Assembly: GCF_002128405.1 (NCBI RefSeq)
Contig: NZ_NETJ01000005.1
Location: forward strand, 248,001 to 312,000
Direction of reading: 5' to 3'
DNA: 64,000 bases
Source of the DNA: Gottfriedia solisilvae
GTDB lineage: Bacteria > Bacillota > Bacilli > Bacillales > Bacillaceae_G
The translations under genes and the position numbers were made by a program. Below, piece by piece: positions 26,296-35,611 of the stretch (the stretch's first letter is position 1; the number at the start of each line of letters is the position of its first letter). Under the pieces are notes generated by a model that did no database searches, was not told where the DNA came from, and worked only from the letters and a program-made list of their open reading frames with translations.

Positions 26296-26332
26296 AAAAA
26301 GTCGATTTCCAATTATGGAAATCGGCTTTTTT
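26296..26332. terminator. Terminator between the ABC exporter and the nitroreductase
   Basis: AAAAAGTCGATTTCC pairs with GGAAATCGGCTTTTT around a 6-nt loop, with A- and T-runs outside. It can serve both converging genes. Confidence 0.88.
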
Positions 26333-26362
26333 CATTGAGAATGTACTTAAAACATACATTCC

Positions 26363-27142
26363 TCATTCATTATTCATATAATTCTGTTTCTCCAAGTAAT
26401 CTAAAACCGTCTTCGAAAATTGATGATGAGATTCTTGCGTATATTTGGCAATTGTATAAATTTGAGCTAAATTCTTTAACCCTAATTGTTCTGTCATTTC
26501 CTTTAGCTTAGGGATGTCCATGTAGCGTTTCCAACCCTTTTCATCTCTGTCCTTGTAAATTTCTAGGATTTCTTCGTTTGAATAATCATGGTACTGTTCA
26601 TAATGAACTAACCCATGACGCGGAAGTCGATCACGCAATGGAGGATTTTCTTTTGGATAGCCTAAGGAATAGCCCACAATTGGCACGACATTTGGCGGTA
26701 AATTAAGAATTTCGCCAATTTGATTACAATTTGCGAGTGTAGAGCCCATATAACAAAGACCTAGTCCAGCATTCTCTGCCGCCAAAGCACAGTTTTGTGC
26801 TACCAAAGTTGCATCAATGGCACCAATCATAAAACTCATAAAATTATCAAAATGTACTGGTGCATCATTCAGTGTAAGCCATTTTCTCATTCGATTAAAA
26901 TCTGCACAAAAAGTTAAAAGTATGGGAGCATCAATAACCATTGATTGATCCATATGAGCGGTATATAATTTTTTCTTCAGTTCTTTGTCTTTCGTGACAA
27001 TAATGGAATAAGATTGCATATTGCCACTAGAAGAAGCGCGAATACCAGCATCTAATATTTGTTCCAACAATTCTTGACTGACATCCTTATCCTCATATTC
27101 TCGTATAGATTTGTGCCCGTGTAAAACATCGTTTAATTCCAA
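26363..27142 (-). CDS. NfsA-like NAD(P)H-dependent flavin nitroreductase
   Basis: A 259-residue nitroreductase-fold FMN enzyme. HKSIREYEDKDVS at the N-terminus, ASSSGNMQSYSIIV and GLGLCYMGS line the FMN site, and GYPKENPPLRDRLPR follows as in the NfsA/FRP group. It reduces nitro compounds, quinones or flavins with NADPH. TTG at 27142 is preferred, since GGGAG lies 9 nt before it; the in-frame GTG at 27151 overlaps that site. A repeat element with terminal inverted repeats begins 37 bases upstream. Confidence 0.88.
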   Translation of the reverse strand: MELNDVLHGHKSIREYEDKDVSQELLEQILDAGIRASSSGNMQSYSIIVTKDKELKKKLYTAHMDQSMVIDAPILLTFCADFNRMRKWLTLNDAPVHFDNFMSFMIGAIDATLVAQNCALAAENAGLGLCYMGSTLANCNQIGEILNLPPNVVPIVGYSLGYPKENPPLRDRLPRHGLVHYEQYHDYSNEEILEIYKDRDEKGWKRYMDIPKLKEMTEQLGLKNLAQIYTIAKYTQESHHQFSKTVLDYLEKQNYMNNE

Positions 27143-27178
27143 AACTATCACTCCCTATATAAAAGGTTTATTAGAAAT

Positions 27179-27385
27179 AGGCTCTGTTAAAAAAAGAATG
27201 TTGATTTCCATTCCAGGTACTTCGCTTTCCATGGGGCGTGACCCTGAGCCTCCGGGGTCTCAAGTTTCCCGCATCTCCCATAGGAGTCTACGCACCTTCC
27301 ATTCCAATTACTCTTGAACCAGCTATTCTCTTTTCATACTCTTAATGTATTTATCTAAAATCAACAATTAATATTAACAGAGCCT
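27179..27385. mobile_element. MITE-like repeat, copy A
   Basis: This 207-bp element is bounded by perfect 12-bp inverted repeats, AGGCTCTGTTAA at the left and TTAACAGAGCCT at the right. It encodes no protein. Its core contains CTTTCCATGGGGCGTG, an AGCCTCCGGGGTCTC block and CTCCCATAGGAGTC. Copy B at 40235 is the same element inverted, and a core-only copy lies at 59205. The size, ends and lack of coding fit a non-autonomous element; no matching transposase is in the window. No clear target duplication was found. Confidence 0.75.
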
Positions 27386-27831
27386 AGAATTAAAAAGAAA
27401 ATCATATCCAAAGGATCGAGTAAGACTCTCTTATTTTGTTTTATTCTGAATAGTCAAATTATAGTGTAAAACTACCATAAAATCCATTTTTGTTGTAAGT
27501 TATTCTCATTTTATTAGTAGATTAATGTATAAAAGATAGTTTACTAAAGTTCCTTTTTTAATAAGATGAGCTAACTTAAAGCATGGAAACCAATGGCTGC
27601 ATTTTTTGTCCGAATAGATTAACCTATTCAATTAAAAGTAAATTATTCCTACCTAAAAAGTTTTATTTTATTAGAAAAGTAAATAAAACCGATATTTCGG
27701 TCATAGAAATGACATAACTTGTTTCATAAAGTTTACAACTTTACCTTATTTGTTTATCGTTTCGAAACATTTAAAAACTACTCTTATTAAGAAATAGAGC
27801 AATTTATGAATGATAAATGGGGTAGATAATA
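27386..27831. other. Upstream region of asnB
   Basis: 446 bases without a gene. TTTACA (27732-27737) and TATCGT (27755-27760), 17 bp apart, are a weak promoter candidate. The palindrome GTTTCGAAAC (27759-27768) would lie at the start site. No T-box specifier or anti-terminator sequence was recognised. Confidence 0.4.
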
Positions 27832-29739
27832 ATGTGTGGATTCATTGGGATTTTATCTTCAAGTAGGAATGATAAAATTAATAGAAAATCAATTAAAGAA
27901 TATAATAGAATAATTAATCATAGAGGACCAGATGATGAAGGATATTATCATGACGAATATTTATCACTCGGATTTAAGCGATTAAGTATTATAGACATCG
28001 AAAACGGTCACCAACCATTAAATTCCTTAGATCAAAGATATTGGATTGTTTTTAATGGAGAAATTTATAACCATAAACAGTTAAAGAAAGAACTTGAAAA
28101 ATTGGGATATCAATTTGAAACGAACTCTGATACTGAGGTACTACTGTATGGATTTATAGAATGGAAAGAAGAAGTGTTACAAAAACTTCGAGGAATGTTC
28201 TCATTCTTAATATGGGATTCTATTACACAAACCTTATTTGGAGCACGAGATCCATTTGGAATTAAACCTCTCTACTATTATGAAACAGAAAATGACATTG
28301 TATTTTCCTCTGAAAATAAAGTTATTGATAGAGTAGTAGAGGATTTAAATGGAAACTTATTAAAAATAGATGAAATTGCATTACAGCATTATTTATCATT
28401 TCAATATGTTCCAGAACCAAATACAATTTATTCCGAAGTTAAGAAAATTGAACCTGGTACTTATTTCATAAAAAAACTGCATCAAGAAATAATGATAAAA
28501 CCTTATTGGAAACCATCCTTTGCTCCAGCTGTTCATTCCAAGGAAGTTTTGATCAAAGAGATTAGGGATGTACTAATAGATTCTGTAGCTATGCACATGA
28601 GAAGTGATGTTCCTGTAGGTGCATTTTTGTCGGGGGGGATTGATTCAACTGCAACCGTTGCAATTGCTCGTCAAATAAATCCTAAACTTAAAACATTCTC
28701 TGTAGGATTTGAGGATAAAGGTTTCAGTGAAATCGATGTTGCAAAAGAGTCAGCATTAGCGTTAGATGTTGAAAATATTCATCGGTTTATTTCTCCAAAA
28801 GAATATATCGAAGAATTACCAAAAATCATTTGGCATTTAGATGACCCCATAGCGGACCCAGCAGCAATCCCACTGTATTTTGTAGCTAAGGAAGCTAGAA
28901 AGCATGTAACTGTTGCACTTTCTGGCGAAGGGGCAGATGAATTATTTGGTGGCTATAATATATATAAAGAACCCAATTCTTTAAAAATGTTTGAATATCT
29001 CCCTACTAACTTAAAACGAGGGCTAAAACATTTGTCCACTATTATGCCAATTGGAATGAGAGGAAAGAGCTTTATAGAAAGAGGATGCATCCCTTTGGAA
29101 GAAAGATATATTGGGAATGCAAAAATATTTGAAGAAAATGAAAAGAAGAAAATCTATTTAAAACATGACAACTCAGTGAAATACAGTTCAATATTAGAAC
29201 CTTACTATAACTTAGTTAAGAAGGAACCACTCGTCAACCAAATGCAATTTATTGATATGCATACTTGGCTAAGAGGAGATATATTAGTAAAAGCCGATAA
29301 AATGACAATGGCAAACTCAATCGAACTACGAGTTCCATTTTTAGATACTGAAGTATTTAAAGTTGCCTCTAAAATACCCGTCTCTTTAAAGATTTCCAAT
29401 GGCACAACAAAGTATTTATTTAGAGAAGCAATGCGTGGAATCGTTCCTAATCATGTCATCGATCGAAAAAAACTCGGATTTCCTGTTCCAATCAGTCAAT
29501 GGCTAAAAAACGAATTGTATGACTGGGCAATTAACCTTATTCATGAAAGTCAAACAGAATACTTAATTGATAAATTTTATATCATGACTTTATTAGAAGA
29601 GCATGGTCTAAATAAAAAAGATAATAGTAGAAAAATATGGACTGTATTACAATTCATGCTATGGCATCAAGTATTTATTGAAAAGAAATATACTTTTGAA
29701 GAGAAGAAGAAGGAAGTTAAATATAGTCAAATGGCATAA
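27832..29739 (+). CDS. asnB: Glutamine-dependent asparagine synthetase
   Basis: A 635-residue two-domain enzyme that makes asparagine from aspartate, ATP and glutamine. Cys2 after the initiator methionine is the glutaminase nucleophile. NHRGPDDEG, FNGEIYNH and SDTEVLLYG belong to the N-terminal Ntn domain. The synthetase domain begins near residue 230, with the ATP-loop SGGIDST and the later SGEGADELFGGY. The length is close to AsnO/AsnB of B. subtilis, which has three such genes; which one this matches was not determined. It starts with ATG after GGGGTAG. It is monocistronic. Confidence 0.95.
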   Translation: MCGFIGILSSSRNDKINRKSIKEYNRIINHRGPDDEGYYHDEYLSLGFKRLSIIDIENGHQPLNSLDQRYWIVFNGEIYNHKQLKKELEKLGYQFETNSDTEVLLYGFIEWKEEVLQKLRGMFSFLIWDSITQTLFGARDPFGIKPLYYYETENDIVFSSENKVIDRVVEDLNGNLLKIDEIALQHYLSFQYVPEPNTIYSEVKKIEPGTYFIKKLHQEIMIKPYWKPSFAPAVHSKEVLIKEIRDVLIDSVAMHMRSDVPVGAFLSGGIDSTATVAIARQINPKLKTFSVGFEDKGFSEIDVAKESALALDVENIHRFISPKEYIEELPKIIWHLDDPIADPAAIPLYFVAKEARKHVTVALSGEGADELFGGYNIYKEPNSLKMFEYLPTNLKRGLKHLSTIMPIGMRGKSFIERGCIPLEERYIGNAKIFEENEKKKIYLKHDNSVKYSSILEPYYNLVKKEPLVNQMQFIDMHTWLRGDILVKADKMTMANSIELRVPFLDTEVFKVASKIPVSLKISNGTTKYLFREAMRGIVPNHVIDRKKLGFPVPISQWLKNELYDWAINLIHESQTEYLIDKFYIMTLLEEHGLNKKDNSRKIWTVLQFMLWHQVFIEKKYTFEEKKKEVKYSQMA

Positions 29740-29835
29740 AAAAGATACGATATAAGCACGAGTAAAGAATGAAACTTATGATTAAGGTAAACTAAGGATT
29801 CTTATTAAACTTTGCATTTGATATGTAAAATCGAT

Positions 29836-29858
29836 GGACTGCTTCGGCAGTCCTTTTT
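29836..29858 (+). terminator. Terminator of asnB
   Basis: GGACTGC and GCAGTCC form a 7-bp stem closed by the stable TTCG tetraloop, followed by TTTTT. Confidence 0.93.
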
Positions 29859-29926
29859 GATTTTAACAGATAGGAAAATGGTTGAAGTTCTGTGGACCTT
29901 TTTATATCTTACCTATTTGTTAAAGC

Positions 29927-30340
29927 TTATAACTTTCTACTAGTAAGGATTTTAAAAAGTTCTGATGAACTCTTCTTGTCTAATTGAACATATTTACTTT
30001 GGGCATCTATGACAAGCTCTACTTTATCTTTATTAGGACTAATCCAAAGCTCATATAAAACCGCTTTTGCCTCAGTATCTGGATTTTTAAACTGAAAAAT
30101 AAATCTGTAATCGGCGATGCGTGCCATATCAACTTTTGCATTTTCCCAATCAGCTTTATCTAATATTTTTCTTACCTTTTTAACTTTCTCACTATTCTTT
30201 ACAACTTTAAAATCTTCATAATGATTTGCTTCAACAATACGTTTTTCAACAATTATATTTTGTTCTTTAATTCCCATTTGGTTTGAACAACCCGTTATAA
30301 AAGTAGAGATGATGACAATTAACGTAATTAAATATTTCAA
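29927..30340 (-). CDS. Small predicted lipoprotein
   Basis: A 137-residue protein with a signal peptide ending in the lipobox-like TFITGCSN, so Cys17 is probably lipidated and the protein sits on the outside of the membrane. The rest is charged, mixed alpha/beta, and has no family I recognise. TTG at 30340 is chosen because GGGGG lies 6-7 nt upstream and the signal peptide then begins with MKYLITL. It has no operon partner. Confidence 0.7.
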   Translation of the reverse strand: MKYLITLIVIISTFITGCSNQMGIKEQNIIVEKRIVEANHYEDFKVVKNSEKVKKVRKILDKADWENAKVDMARIADYRFIFQFKNPDTEAKAVLYELWISPNKDKVELVIDAQSKYVQLDKKSSSELFKILTSRKL

Positions 30341-30571
30341 ATTAATCCCCCTTATATATGAAGACATTGTTATAATTAAAATGACATTTTTTTCCTTTTA
30401 TTTAAGCGTATCATAAAGAGCTATACATTTGGGGAGTAAATGTTAATGTAAACTCGGTGGAAGATTAATATATTATGTAGAACATAGTCTAAACGCAGGA
30501 TGTTTTAAAATTACCATTTTTTATTTCTAAGAGTAAAGTAAAGAGAAGTTTAAAGATTGGGGCTTTTTATA

Positions 30572-30832
30572 ATGAGATTAGATCTGTTTATTACATTTAT
30601 TCTATTCGGTGCTTATACAAGCTTACTCTCAGAGATTGTAGCTGAATTCTTCAATTATTCACATATACTGATGTATGGACTCTCTGGAGGGATTATCGCT
30701 GGTTTCATTTTTCTAATGCTAAAAAATATATCTGGGATATCCCGTAAGACAATGAATATGAAATTAGCCTTAGTTATCATAATGTTTAACGGTGGTTTTT
30801 TTGGGATTTTAGGGAAATATCTTGGTCTATAA
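30572..30832 (+). CDS. Small membrane protein of unknown function
   Basis: An 86-residue protein with three hydrophobic segments and a glycine-rich middle (YGLSGGIIAGFIF). I do not recognise the family. ATG at 30572 follows GGGG by about 10 nt. A good terminator lies 30 bases after the stop, which supports it as a real, single gene. Confidence 0.6.
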   Translation: MRLDLFITFILFGAYTSLLSEIVAEFFNYSHILMYGLSGGIIAGFIFLMLKNISGISRKTMNMKLALVIIMFNGGFFGILGKYLGL

Positions 30833-30861
30833 AAATACTTGTTTGTACATAATAGCCCTAG

Positions 30862-30889
30862 CACATACTTATCTAGTATGTGTTTTTTT
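30862..30889 (+). terminator. Terminator of the small membrane protein gene
   Basis: CACATACT and AGTATGTG form a perfect 8-bp stem with a 5-nt loop, followed by seven T. Confidence 0.9.
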
Positions 30890-31087
30890 AGTTTCATATT
30901 TAGTAACATAAAAACGAATTGTGAGTTTAGTATAATATGAAATATTGATAATGGATCAGATGTGAAAAACGAGGAAGTAGTATAAAAATAATAAAATACA
31001 GTATCACAATATAGAAATTACAAAATTAGTGGAGATTTTTTTCTGTATTTTATGTAATGAACTTTTGAAAATGAGGACAAATAAAAT

Positions 31088-31147
31088 ATGCGGATAGTGC
31101 TAGTTTTTTTATTAGCAACTATAGGTTGCATCTTGATGCGCCTATAA
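31088..31147 (+). CDS. Possible 19-residue hydrophobic peptide
   Basis: A short frame starts with ATG, with GAGGAC about 10 nt upstream, and encodes MRIVLVFLLATIGCILMRL. It is one hydrophobic segment with basic ends and a central cysteine in a lipobox-like setting. Its 3' part overlaps a hairpin (about 31121-31144). It lies in the otherwise empty 376-base gap before the XRE regulator. A chance frame is quite possible. Confidence 0.25.
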   Translation: MRIVLVFLLATIGCILMRL

Positions 31148-31208
31148 CTATCTTTACTTTTGCTATGTACTCCTTCAATACTGGAAATAAGGAAAGGTGA
31201 TGAATAAA

Positions 31209-31664
31209 ATGATTTTTAGCGAACGATTAAAAAAGGAACGGGAAAAAAGAGGTTGGTCACAAACTGATCTTGCTGAAAAAATTCATGTTAGTCGTCAATC
31301 AGTTTCAAAATGGGAAACTGGTAAGAATTATCCGAGTATCGAAGTTATTATTGATTTGAGTGATCTATTCAGTATTACGATAGATGAAATGTTGAGGAGT
31401 GACGATGAATTGAAAGAAAAGGTAATTCGAGATAGTAAGAAATTGGCATATCCGAAATGGAAAATGTTCTTTGATAATGTAGTCCTAATAGGGACATTAT
31501 TATTAGTAGCGAAACTAATTATTATAGGACTAAATCATTTTTTTGACACAAATATAATCATTCCAGATGGCTTACCAAAATTTCAATCCAATTTTTTACC
31601 ATTAGCTTTAATGGTGATTGGGATCATTGGTTCGGAACAGTTAAAAAATAAATATGTTGATTAG
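31209..31664 (+). CDS. XRE-family regulator with C-terminal membrane segments
   Basis: A 151-residue protein. Residues 3-58 form a Cro/C1-type HTH with the recognition helix VSRQSVSKWETGKNYPS. Two hydrophobic segments follow (about 83-105 and 122-142), so the regulator is probably tethered to the membrane. This design is common among small Bacillus regulators of neighbouring membrane or peptide genes. ATG at 31209 is placed well behind AAAGGTG; ATG at 31200 overlaps that site. The target is unknown. Confidence 0.82.
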   Translation: MIFSERLKKEREKRGWSQTDLAEKIHVSRQSVSKWETGKNYPSIEVIIDLSDLFSITIDEMLRSDDELKEKVIRDSKKLAYPKWKMFFDNVVLIGTLLLVAKLIIIGLNHFFDTNIIIPDGLPKFQSNFLPLALMVIGIIGSEQLKNKYVD

Positions 31665-31671
31665 TTAATGA

Positions 31672-31697
31672 AGGGTAGCTAAGGCTATCTTTTTTTA
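31672..31697 (+). terminator. Terminator of the XRE gene
   Basis: GGTAGC and GCTATC pair (one G-T) around TAAG, followed by seven T. Confidence 0.8.
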
Positions 31698-31802
31698 GTT
31701 TGTTCTGGACTCTTATTAGAAAATTAATTACAAACTTATATGATAGTTCTGTAACCAAATGTGATTTAATTAAATTATACAAATGATATTTAGGAGATTA
31801 TT

Positions 31803-32099
31803 ATGAATTCAATTTTTATCAAACTTAGCAATAGCTTATTTAAAAACAGGGTAAAGAAAATAGTAGTAATACAATTGATTTTGTTAATTCTTTTATTTAT
31901 ATTTTTTAGTTATTCCTTAAATTCCGGAATTGTAAATTATTTATATAACGCCTTTTTCCAAATTATTATAGCTTTTATAAACGTCCTATTTTGTATTGAA
32001 CAATACATTCTGAAAAAGAAAGGAATAAGTATTACATACTTGATTTTAGCGATTCTTTTTGTGTATTCGGCAATCAAAAGTCTTAATTTATACTATTGA
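31803..32099 (+). CDS. Small membrane protein of unknown function
   Basis: A 98-residue protein with three hydrophobic segments (about 19-38, 45-66 and 74-94) and a basic N-terminus. No family is recognised. It starts with ATG after TAGGAG. There is no terminator between it and the CPCC gene 131 bases downstream, so they might share a transcript. Confidence 0.6.
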   Translation: MNSIFIKLSNSLFKNRVKKIVVIQLILLILLFIFFSYSLNSGIVNYLYNAFFQIIIAFINVLFCIEQYILKKKGISITYLILAILFVYSAIKSLNLYY

Positions 32100-32230
32100 T
32101 TAAAGAGTGATTATCACATACCTGGAGCAAAAAATATTGCAAAGATATAAGTGAATTTCATTTTTTACGTAATTAACAAATGTTTTAGTAGAAGAGTAAA
32201 TGCATTCTTAAATGGAATAGGAGTAAAGAT

Positions 32231-33082
32231 ATGTTTCTAATAAAACAAGAACCTCTAGATATTGAGGATCCTCAGTTTGTATTCTTTGATGATGAAAAAA
32301 ATACCATTGAATCTTTAGAAGGATTAAATAATCGTATATCAAACATAGAAAATATAAATCGCTATGTATTAACGGTCGAAGATGGTATGGAGTTAGTTCT
32401 GGATTTTGCAATTAACGATGAGTATATCTATTTTATTTATGATTATAGTAGAGAAAACACGGTTAAAGGTAATTTCAGAATCATTTTTGGTAATCCAGAA
32501 AATGATGAAAGTGGATGGGAAAAACTAAATAATGAAGGGTTATGGGTCCGAGTATATCATAATGATTGTGAGTCTTTTGAATTTTATTCCTCGGAGGAAC
32601 TTTGCTTTGTTTTTTCAAATCCAAATAAACTAACAAATGATGAAATTTTAAAATTTTTAAATAAGATAGATACGAAAAAAGGAATCCCTTCTATTGATTA
32701 TGTAAACGATGTCAATAATATGAGTTTTGTAGCTCATACAACATGGTGGAATCAGTTTAATAGAATAGAAAACAATGATCTGTATGTATTTATTTTATAT
32801 ACATTAAAGAAACTGAGCAAAAGGTACACATGTCCTTGTTGTGGCTATAAAACGTTAAGAGAGCTTAATAATTATGAAACTTGTCCTGTATGTAAGTGGA
32901 TGGATGATGACATTCAATCGTATGATCCTGATATTTGTGGAGCAAATAAAGAATCTTTAAGAGAAGCTCAAATAAATTTTAAAGAAATAGGAAGAGCGTC
33001 TAAAACTTTTTTTCACTCAGAAAGCGAACCAACTACTAATTATGAAAAAGATATAAATTGGAAGCCTCTAACCGAGAAATAA
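32231..33082 (+). CDS. CPCC-type cysteine-rich protein with a long N-terminal region
   Basis: A 283-residue soluble acidic protein. The C-terminal part (about 197-260) has two zinc-ribbon-like pairs, CPCCGYKT and CPVCKW, followed by SLREAQINFKEIG. This is the Cys_rich_CPCC family, whose members are often stand-alone and short. The first 190 residues, rich in Asn, Asp and aromatic residues, match nothing I know. Some members are placed with immunity proteins of polymorphic toxins, but no toxin gene is nearby. It starts with ATG after TAGGAG. Confidence 0.72.
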   Translation: MFLIKQEPLDIEDPQFVFFDDEKNTIESLEGLNNRISNIENINRYVLTVEDGMELVLDFAINDEYIYFIYDYSRENTVKGNFRIIFGNPENDESGWEKLNNEGLWVRVYHNDCESFEFYSSEELCFVFSNPNKLTNDEILKFLNKIDTKKGIPSIDYVNDVNNMSFVAHTTWWNQFNRIENNDLYVFILYTLKKLSKRYTCPCCGYKTLRELNNYETCPVCKWMDDDIQSYDPDICGANKESLREAQINFKEIGRASKTFFHSESEPTTNYEKDINWKPLTEK

Positions 33083-33112
33083 TTATAATGTTCAACTAAC
33101 ACAAGTTGAAGA

Positions 33113-33145
33113 ATAAAGAGTTGCTACGGTAACTCTTTATTTTTA
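33113..33145 (+). terminator. Terminator of the CPCC gene
   Basis: AATAAAGAGTT and AACTCTTTATT form an 11-bp stem with an 8-nt loop and T-rich end. Confidence 0.88.
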
Positions 33146-33171
33146 TTCATACTATTTCTTTAAATTTTCTC

Positions 33172-33201
33172 TTTACTTTACTCTCATCTCTTTGATACAA
33201 T
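33172..33201 (+). promoter_or_regulatory. Promoter of the helD-like gene
   Basis: TTTACT (33172-33177) and TACAAT (33196-33201) have an 18-bp spacer. The start codon is 53 bases further on. Confidence 0.5.
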
Positions 33202-33253
33202 TGCATTCCGTCTGAAAATTCGGTGTTCTATTTAAGTAGGGAGGTTAGGAAAA

Positions 33254-35383
33254 ATGGAAACACAAGCATATGAAGAAGAACTTCAGCAGTTAAACACAAT
33301 TATGAACGAAATTGACCGGCAGTTAACTAAGCTTGAAGGTGTCCCTATTTATACAGGGAGTGATGTAACAGAACAAGTATTAGAAGGGATACGAGAAACA
33401 AATCGTAGAAACCTTCGAATAGCCATAAATGAGCCATACTTTGGGCGAATGGATTTTCAAGAAGAAGGCAAGGAATCCGTTCCACTTTATATTGGGAAAA
33501 TTGGTGTATCTGACATAGCGACCGAGGATCCGATGGTTATTGATTGGCGTGCACCTGTTGCTAGTATGTTTTATTCATTTACAGGAGGAGACGATCTCGC
33601 TTATTATGACTCTCCTGAAGGAATCATTGAAGGCTTAATTTATCTTAAGCGCAATATTGTAATCCGCAAAAAAAATCTCCAGCGCGTTGTAGATACATAT
33701 ATAAAAGGTAGCCAAAATGAATCCGTTACTGATGATTTTCTACTATATCGATTAAGCGAAAACAAAGATAATCGTTTAAAGGATATTGTTTCAACAATTC
33801 AATCCGAACAAAATGATATTATTCGTTCATCGAAAAACACTCCATTAATCATTCAAGGAGTTGCCGGAAGCGGAAAAACAACCGTTGCCCTGCATCGTCT
33901 TGCTTACCTAATTTATCAATATCGTGAAACGATACGTGCAGAAAAAATGATTATATTTGCACCAAATAATATGTTCCTCAATTACATTTCTAACGTGCTT
34001 CCTGAGCTGGGAGTAGGTGGTATTCAACAAACAACATTTACAGATTGGGCTTTAGCTATATTAGACTATGAAGTGGCTGCCAAAGATTCTTCAGAGAATC
34101 TGGATAAATGGTTCTCTACTGGTGTCGACCGTCCTAAAATAAACGAAAATACACCTGGTAAGTGGAAAGGCTCAATTCATTTTAAAGACTACATTGATCG
34201 TTGCATAGAAAGATATGAAGCATCAGCTGTTCCTGACAGAGATTTTGAACCATGGGACAAAATAAAAATCGAAAAAGAAACACTTCATCAATGGTTTAGT
34301 TACGAATACAAGCATTATCCATTGGCTAAACGAAGAGAACGTATTGTAGCGCGGATAAAAAAATGGATTGATGGTGAGCTAAAGAATATTGAAGAAACGA
34401 ACATTAAAAAAGATAAAAAGAAAAAAGCAACTCAGTATCTAACTTCCTATATGAAGCAATGGCCTAAGCATACGGCTCTTTCATTCTATAAATCCCTATT
34501 TGTACTAACTGACAAATCAACACTGGCAGACAGTATTCCGGCAGAGATTATGAAGACGACTGCAATGAACTGCAAAAAGAAAGAGGTAGACCTAGAGGAT
34601 CTCGCTCCGCTTGTCTATATTCACAACCGTCTGTATGGCATCGAGGCCCAGTACAAATATCATCATGTCATTATTGATGAAGCGCAGGATTTTTCACCTT
34701 TTCAAATTGGATTATTAAAGCAGATGGCACAAGGGAACTCATTTACCATCTTGGGAGACTTATCGCAAGCCATTCATGAGTATCAGGGTATCAAAAGCTG
34801 GGACGAATTCTTAGAGATTTTCAACCATGATCAAGTTAAATATTACGAATTAAGCAGGAGCTATCGTTCTACAATGGAAATTATTCACTTTGCTAATGAA
34901 ATTATTTCGAAAGCAGAAATCCCTGTTAGTTTAGCTAATCCTGTATTTAGGAGCGGCGAAAAAGTAAAAATGATCCAAGTAGAAGATACGAACCGGATCA
35001 ATTTGATTATCAAAACCATCGAGCAACTTCAACATAATAAAATGGATACAATTGCGATCATTGGTCGTACTGAAAAAGAGTGTGCACTGTTACATGACGC
35101 ACTGACAGAAGCAGGTATGTCTGCTACCTTTATTCACTCAAAACAACGGAAATATGAGGGGGGCATTTCAGTAGTTCCGGTATACCTTGCGAAAGGACTT
35201 GAATTTGATGCTGTATTACTTATGGATGTAGACGAACAGCATTACGAAGCCACAAATCAAGATGCAAAACTACTCTATGTTGGATGTACACGTGCTCTAC
35301 ACGAGTTATGGGTGCTATATTCTGGGCGTAAATCTCCACTAATTGAGGACATTGATGTGCAGTTATTTACGAGTATGATTTAA
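33254..35383 (+). CDS. helD: HelD-like RNA polymerase recycling ATPase (UvrD/Rep superfamily)
   Basis: A 709-residue superfamily 1 ATPase. An N-terminal coiled region (about 1-60) precedes the insertion YIGKIGVSDIATEDPMVIDW, a mark of HelD proteins. Then come Walker A GVAGSGKTT (about residue 202), the VIIDEAQDFSPFQ motif II, the GDLSQAIHEYQG block and LSRSYRST. HelD pulls stalled RNA polymerase off nucleic acid and in some bacteria protects against rifampicin. It is a little shorter than the 774-residue B. subtilis enzyme. It is preceded by AGGGAGG and is monocistronic. Confidence 0.87.
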   Translation: METQAYEEELQQLNTIMNEIDRQLTKLEGVPIYTGSDVTEQVLEGIRETNRRNLRIAINEPYFGRMDFQEEGKESVPLYIGKIGVSDIATEDPMVIDWRAPVASMFYSFTGGDDLAYYDSPEGIIEGLIYLKRNIVIRKKNLQRVVDTYIKGSQNESVTDDFLLYRLSENKDNRLKDIVSTIQSEQNDIIRSSKNTPLIIQGVAGSGKTTVALHRLAYLIYQYRETIRAEKMIIFAPNNMFLNYISNVLPELGVGGIQQTTFTDWALAILDYEVAAKDSSENLDKWFSTGVDRPKINENTPGKWKGSIHFKDYIDRCIERYEASAVPDRDFEPWDKIKIEKETLHQWFSYEYKHYPLAKRRERIVARIKKWIDGELKNIEETNIKKDKKKKATQYLTSYMKQWPKHTALSFYKSLFVLTDKSTLADSIPAEIMKTTAMNCKKKEVDLEDLAPLVYIHNRLYGIEAQYKYHHVIIDEAQDFSPFQIGLLKQMAQGNSFTILGDLSQAIHEYQGIKSWDEFLEIFNHDQVKYYELSRSYRSTMEIIHFANEIISKAEIPVSLANPVFRSGEKVKMIQVEDTNRINLIIKTIEQLQHNKMDTIAIIGRTEKECALLHDALTEAGMSATFIHSKQRKYEGGISVVPVYLAKGLEFDAVLLMDVDEQHYEATNQDAKLLYVGCTRALHELWVLYSGRKSPLIEDIDVQLFTSMI

Positions 35384-35430
35384 TTACAAAGATCCTCTGG
35401 TTGGACACATTTATTAGACGTACCTTTTCA

Positions 35431-35461
35431 AAAAAAGAGTCACATTGAGTGGCTTTTTTTT
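35431..35461 (+). terminator. Terminator of the helD-like gene
   Basis: AAAGAGTCAC and GTGGCTTTT pair around a short loop; eight T follow in all. Confidence 0.82.
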
Positions 35462-35611
35462 CATGTTAAATAGTTTCGCTTCTTGTCCAGACTGAGGAAT
35501 AAGTTAAACTAGATCGTTACAAAATGGAGGATGTTTAATAGTAATCTAGAATCTTCATATATGATGTCATGAATGTTTTCAAAATTATAAGTGTGTAAGG
35601 AGGGGATTACT

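Noticed and set aside
27386-27831. T-box or other riboswitch before asnB
   Set aside because: No conserved T-box sequence, specifier loop or anti-terminator/terminator pair was found.
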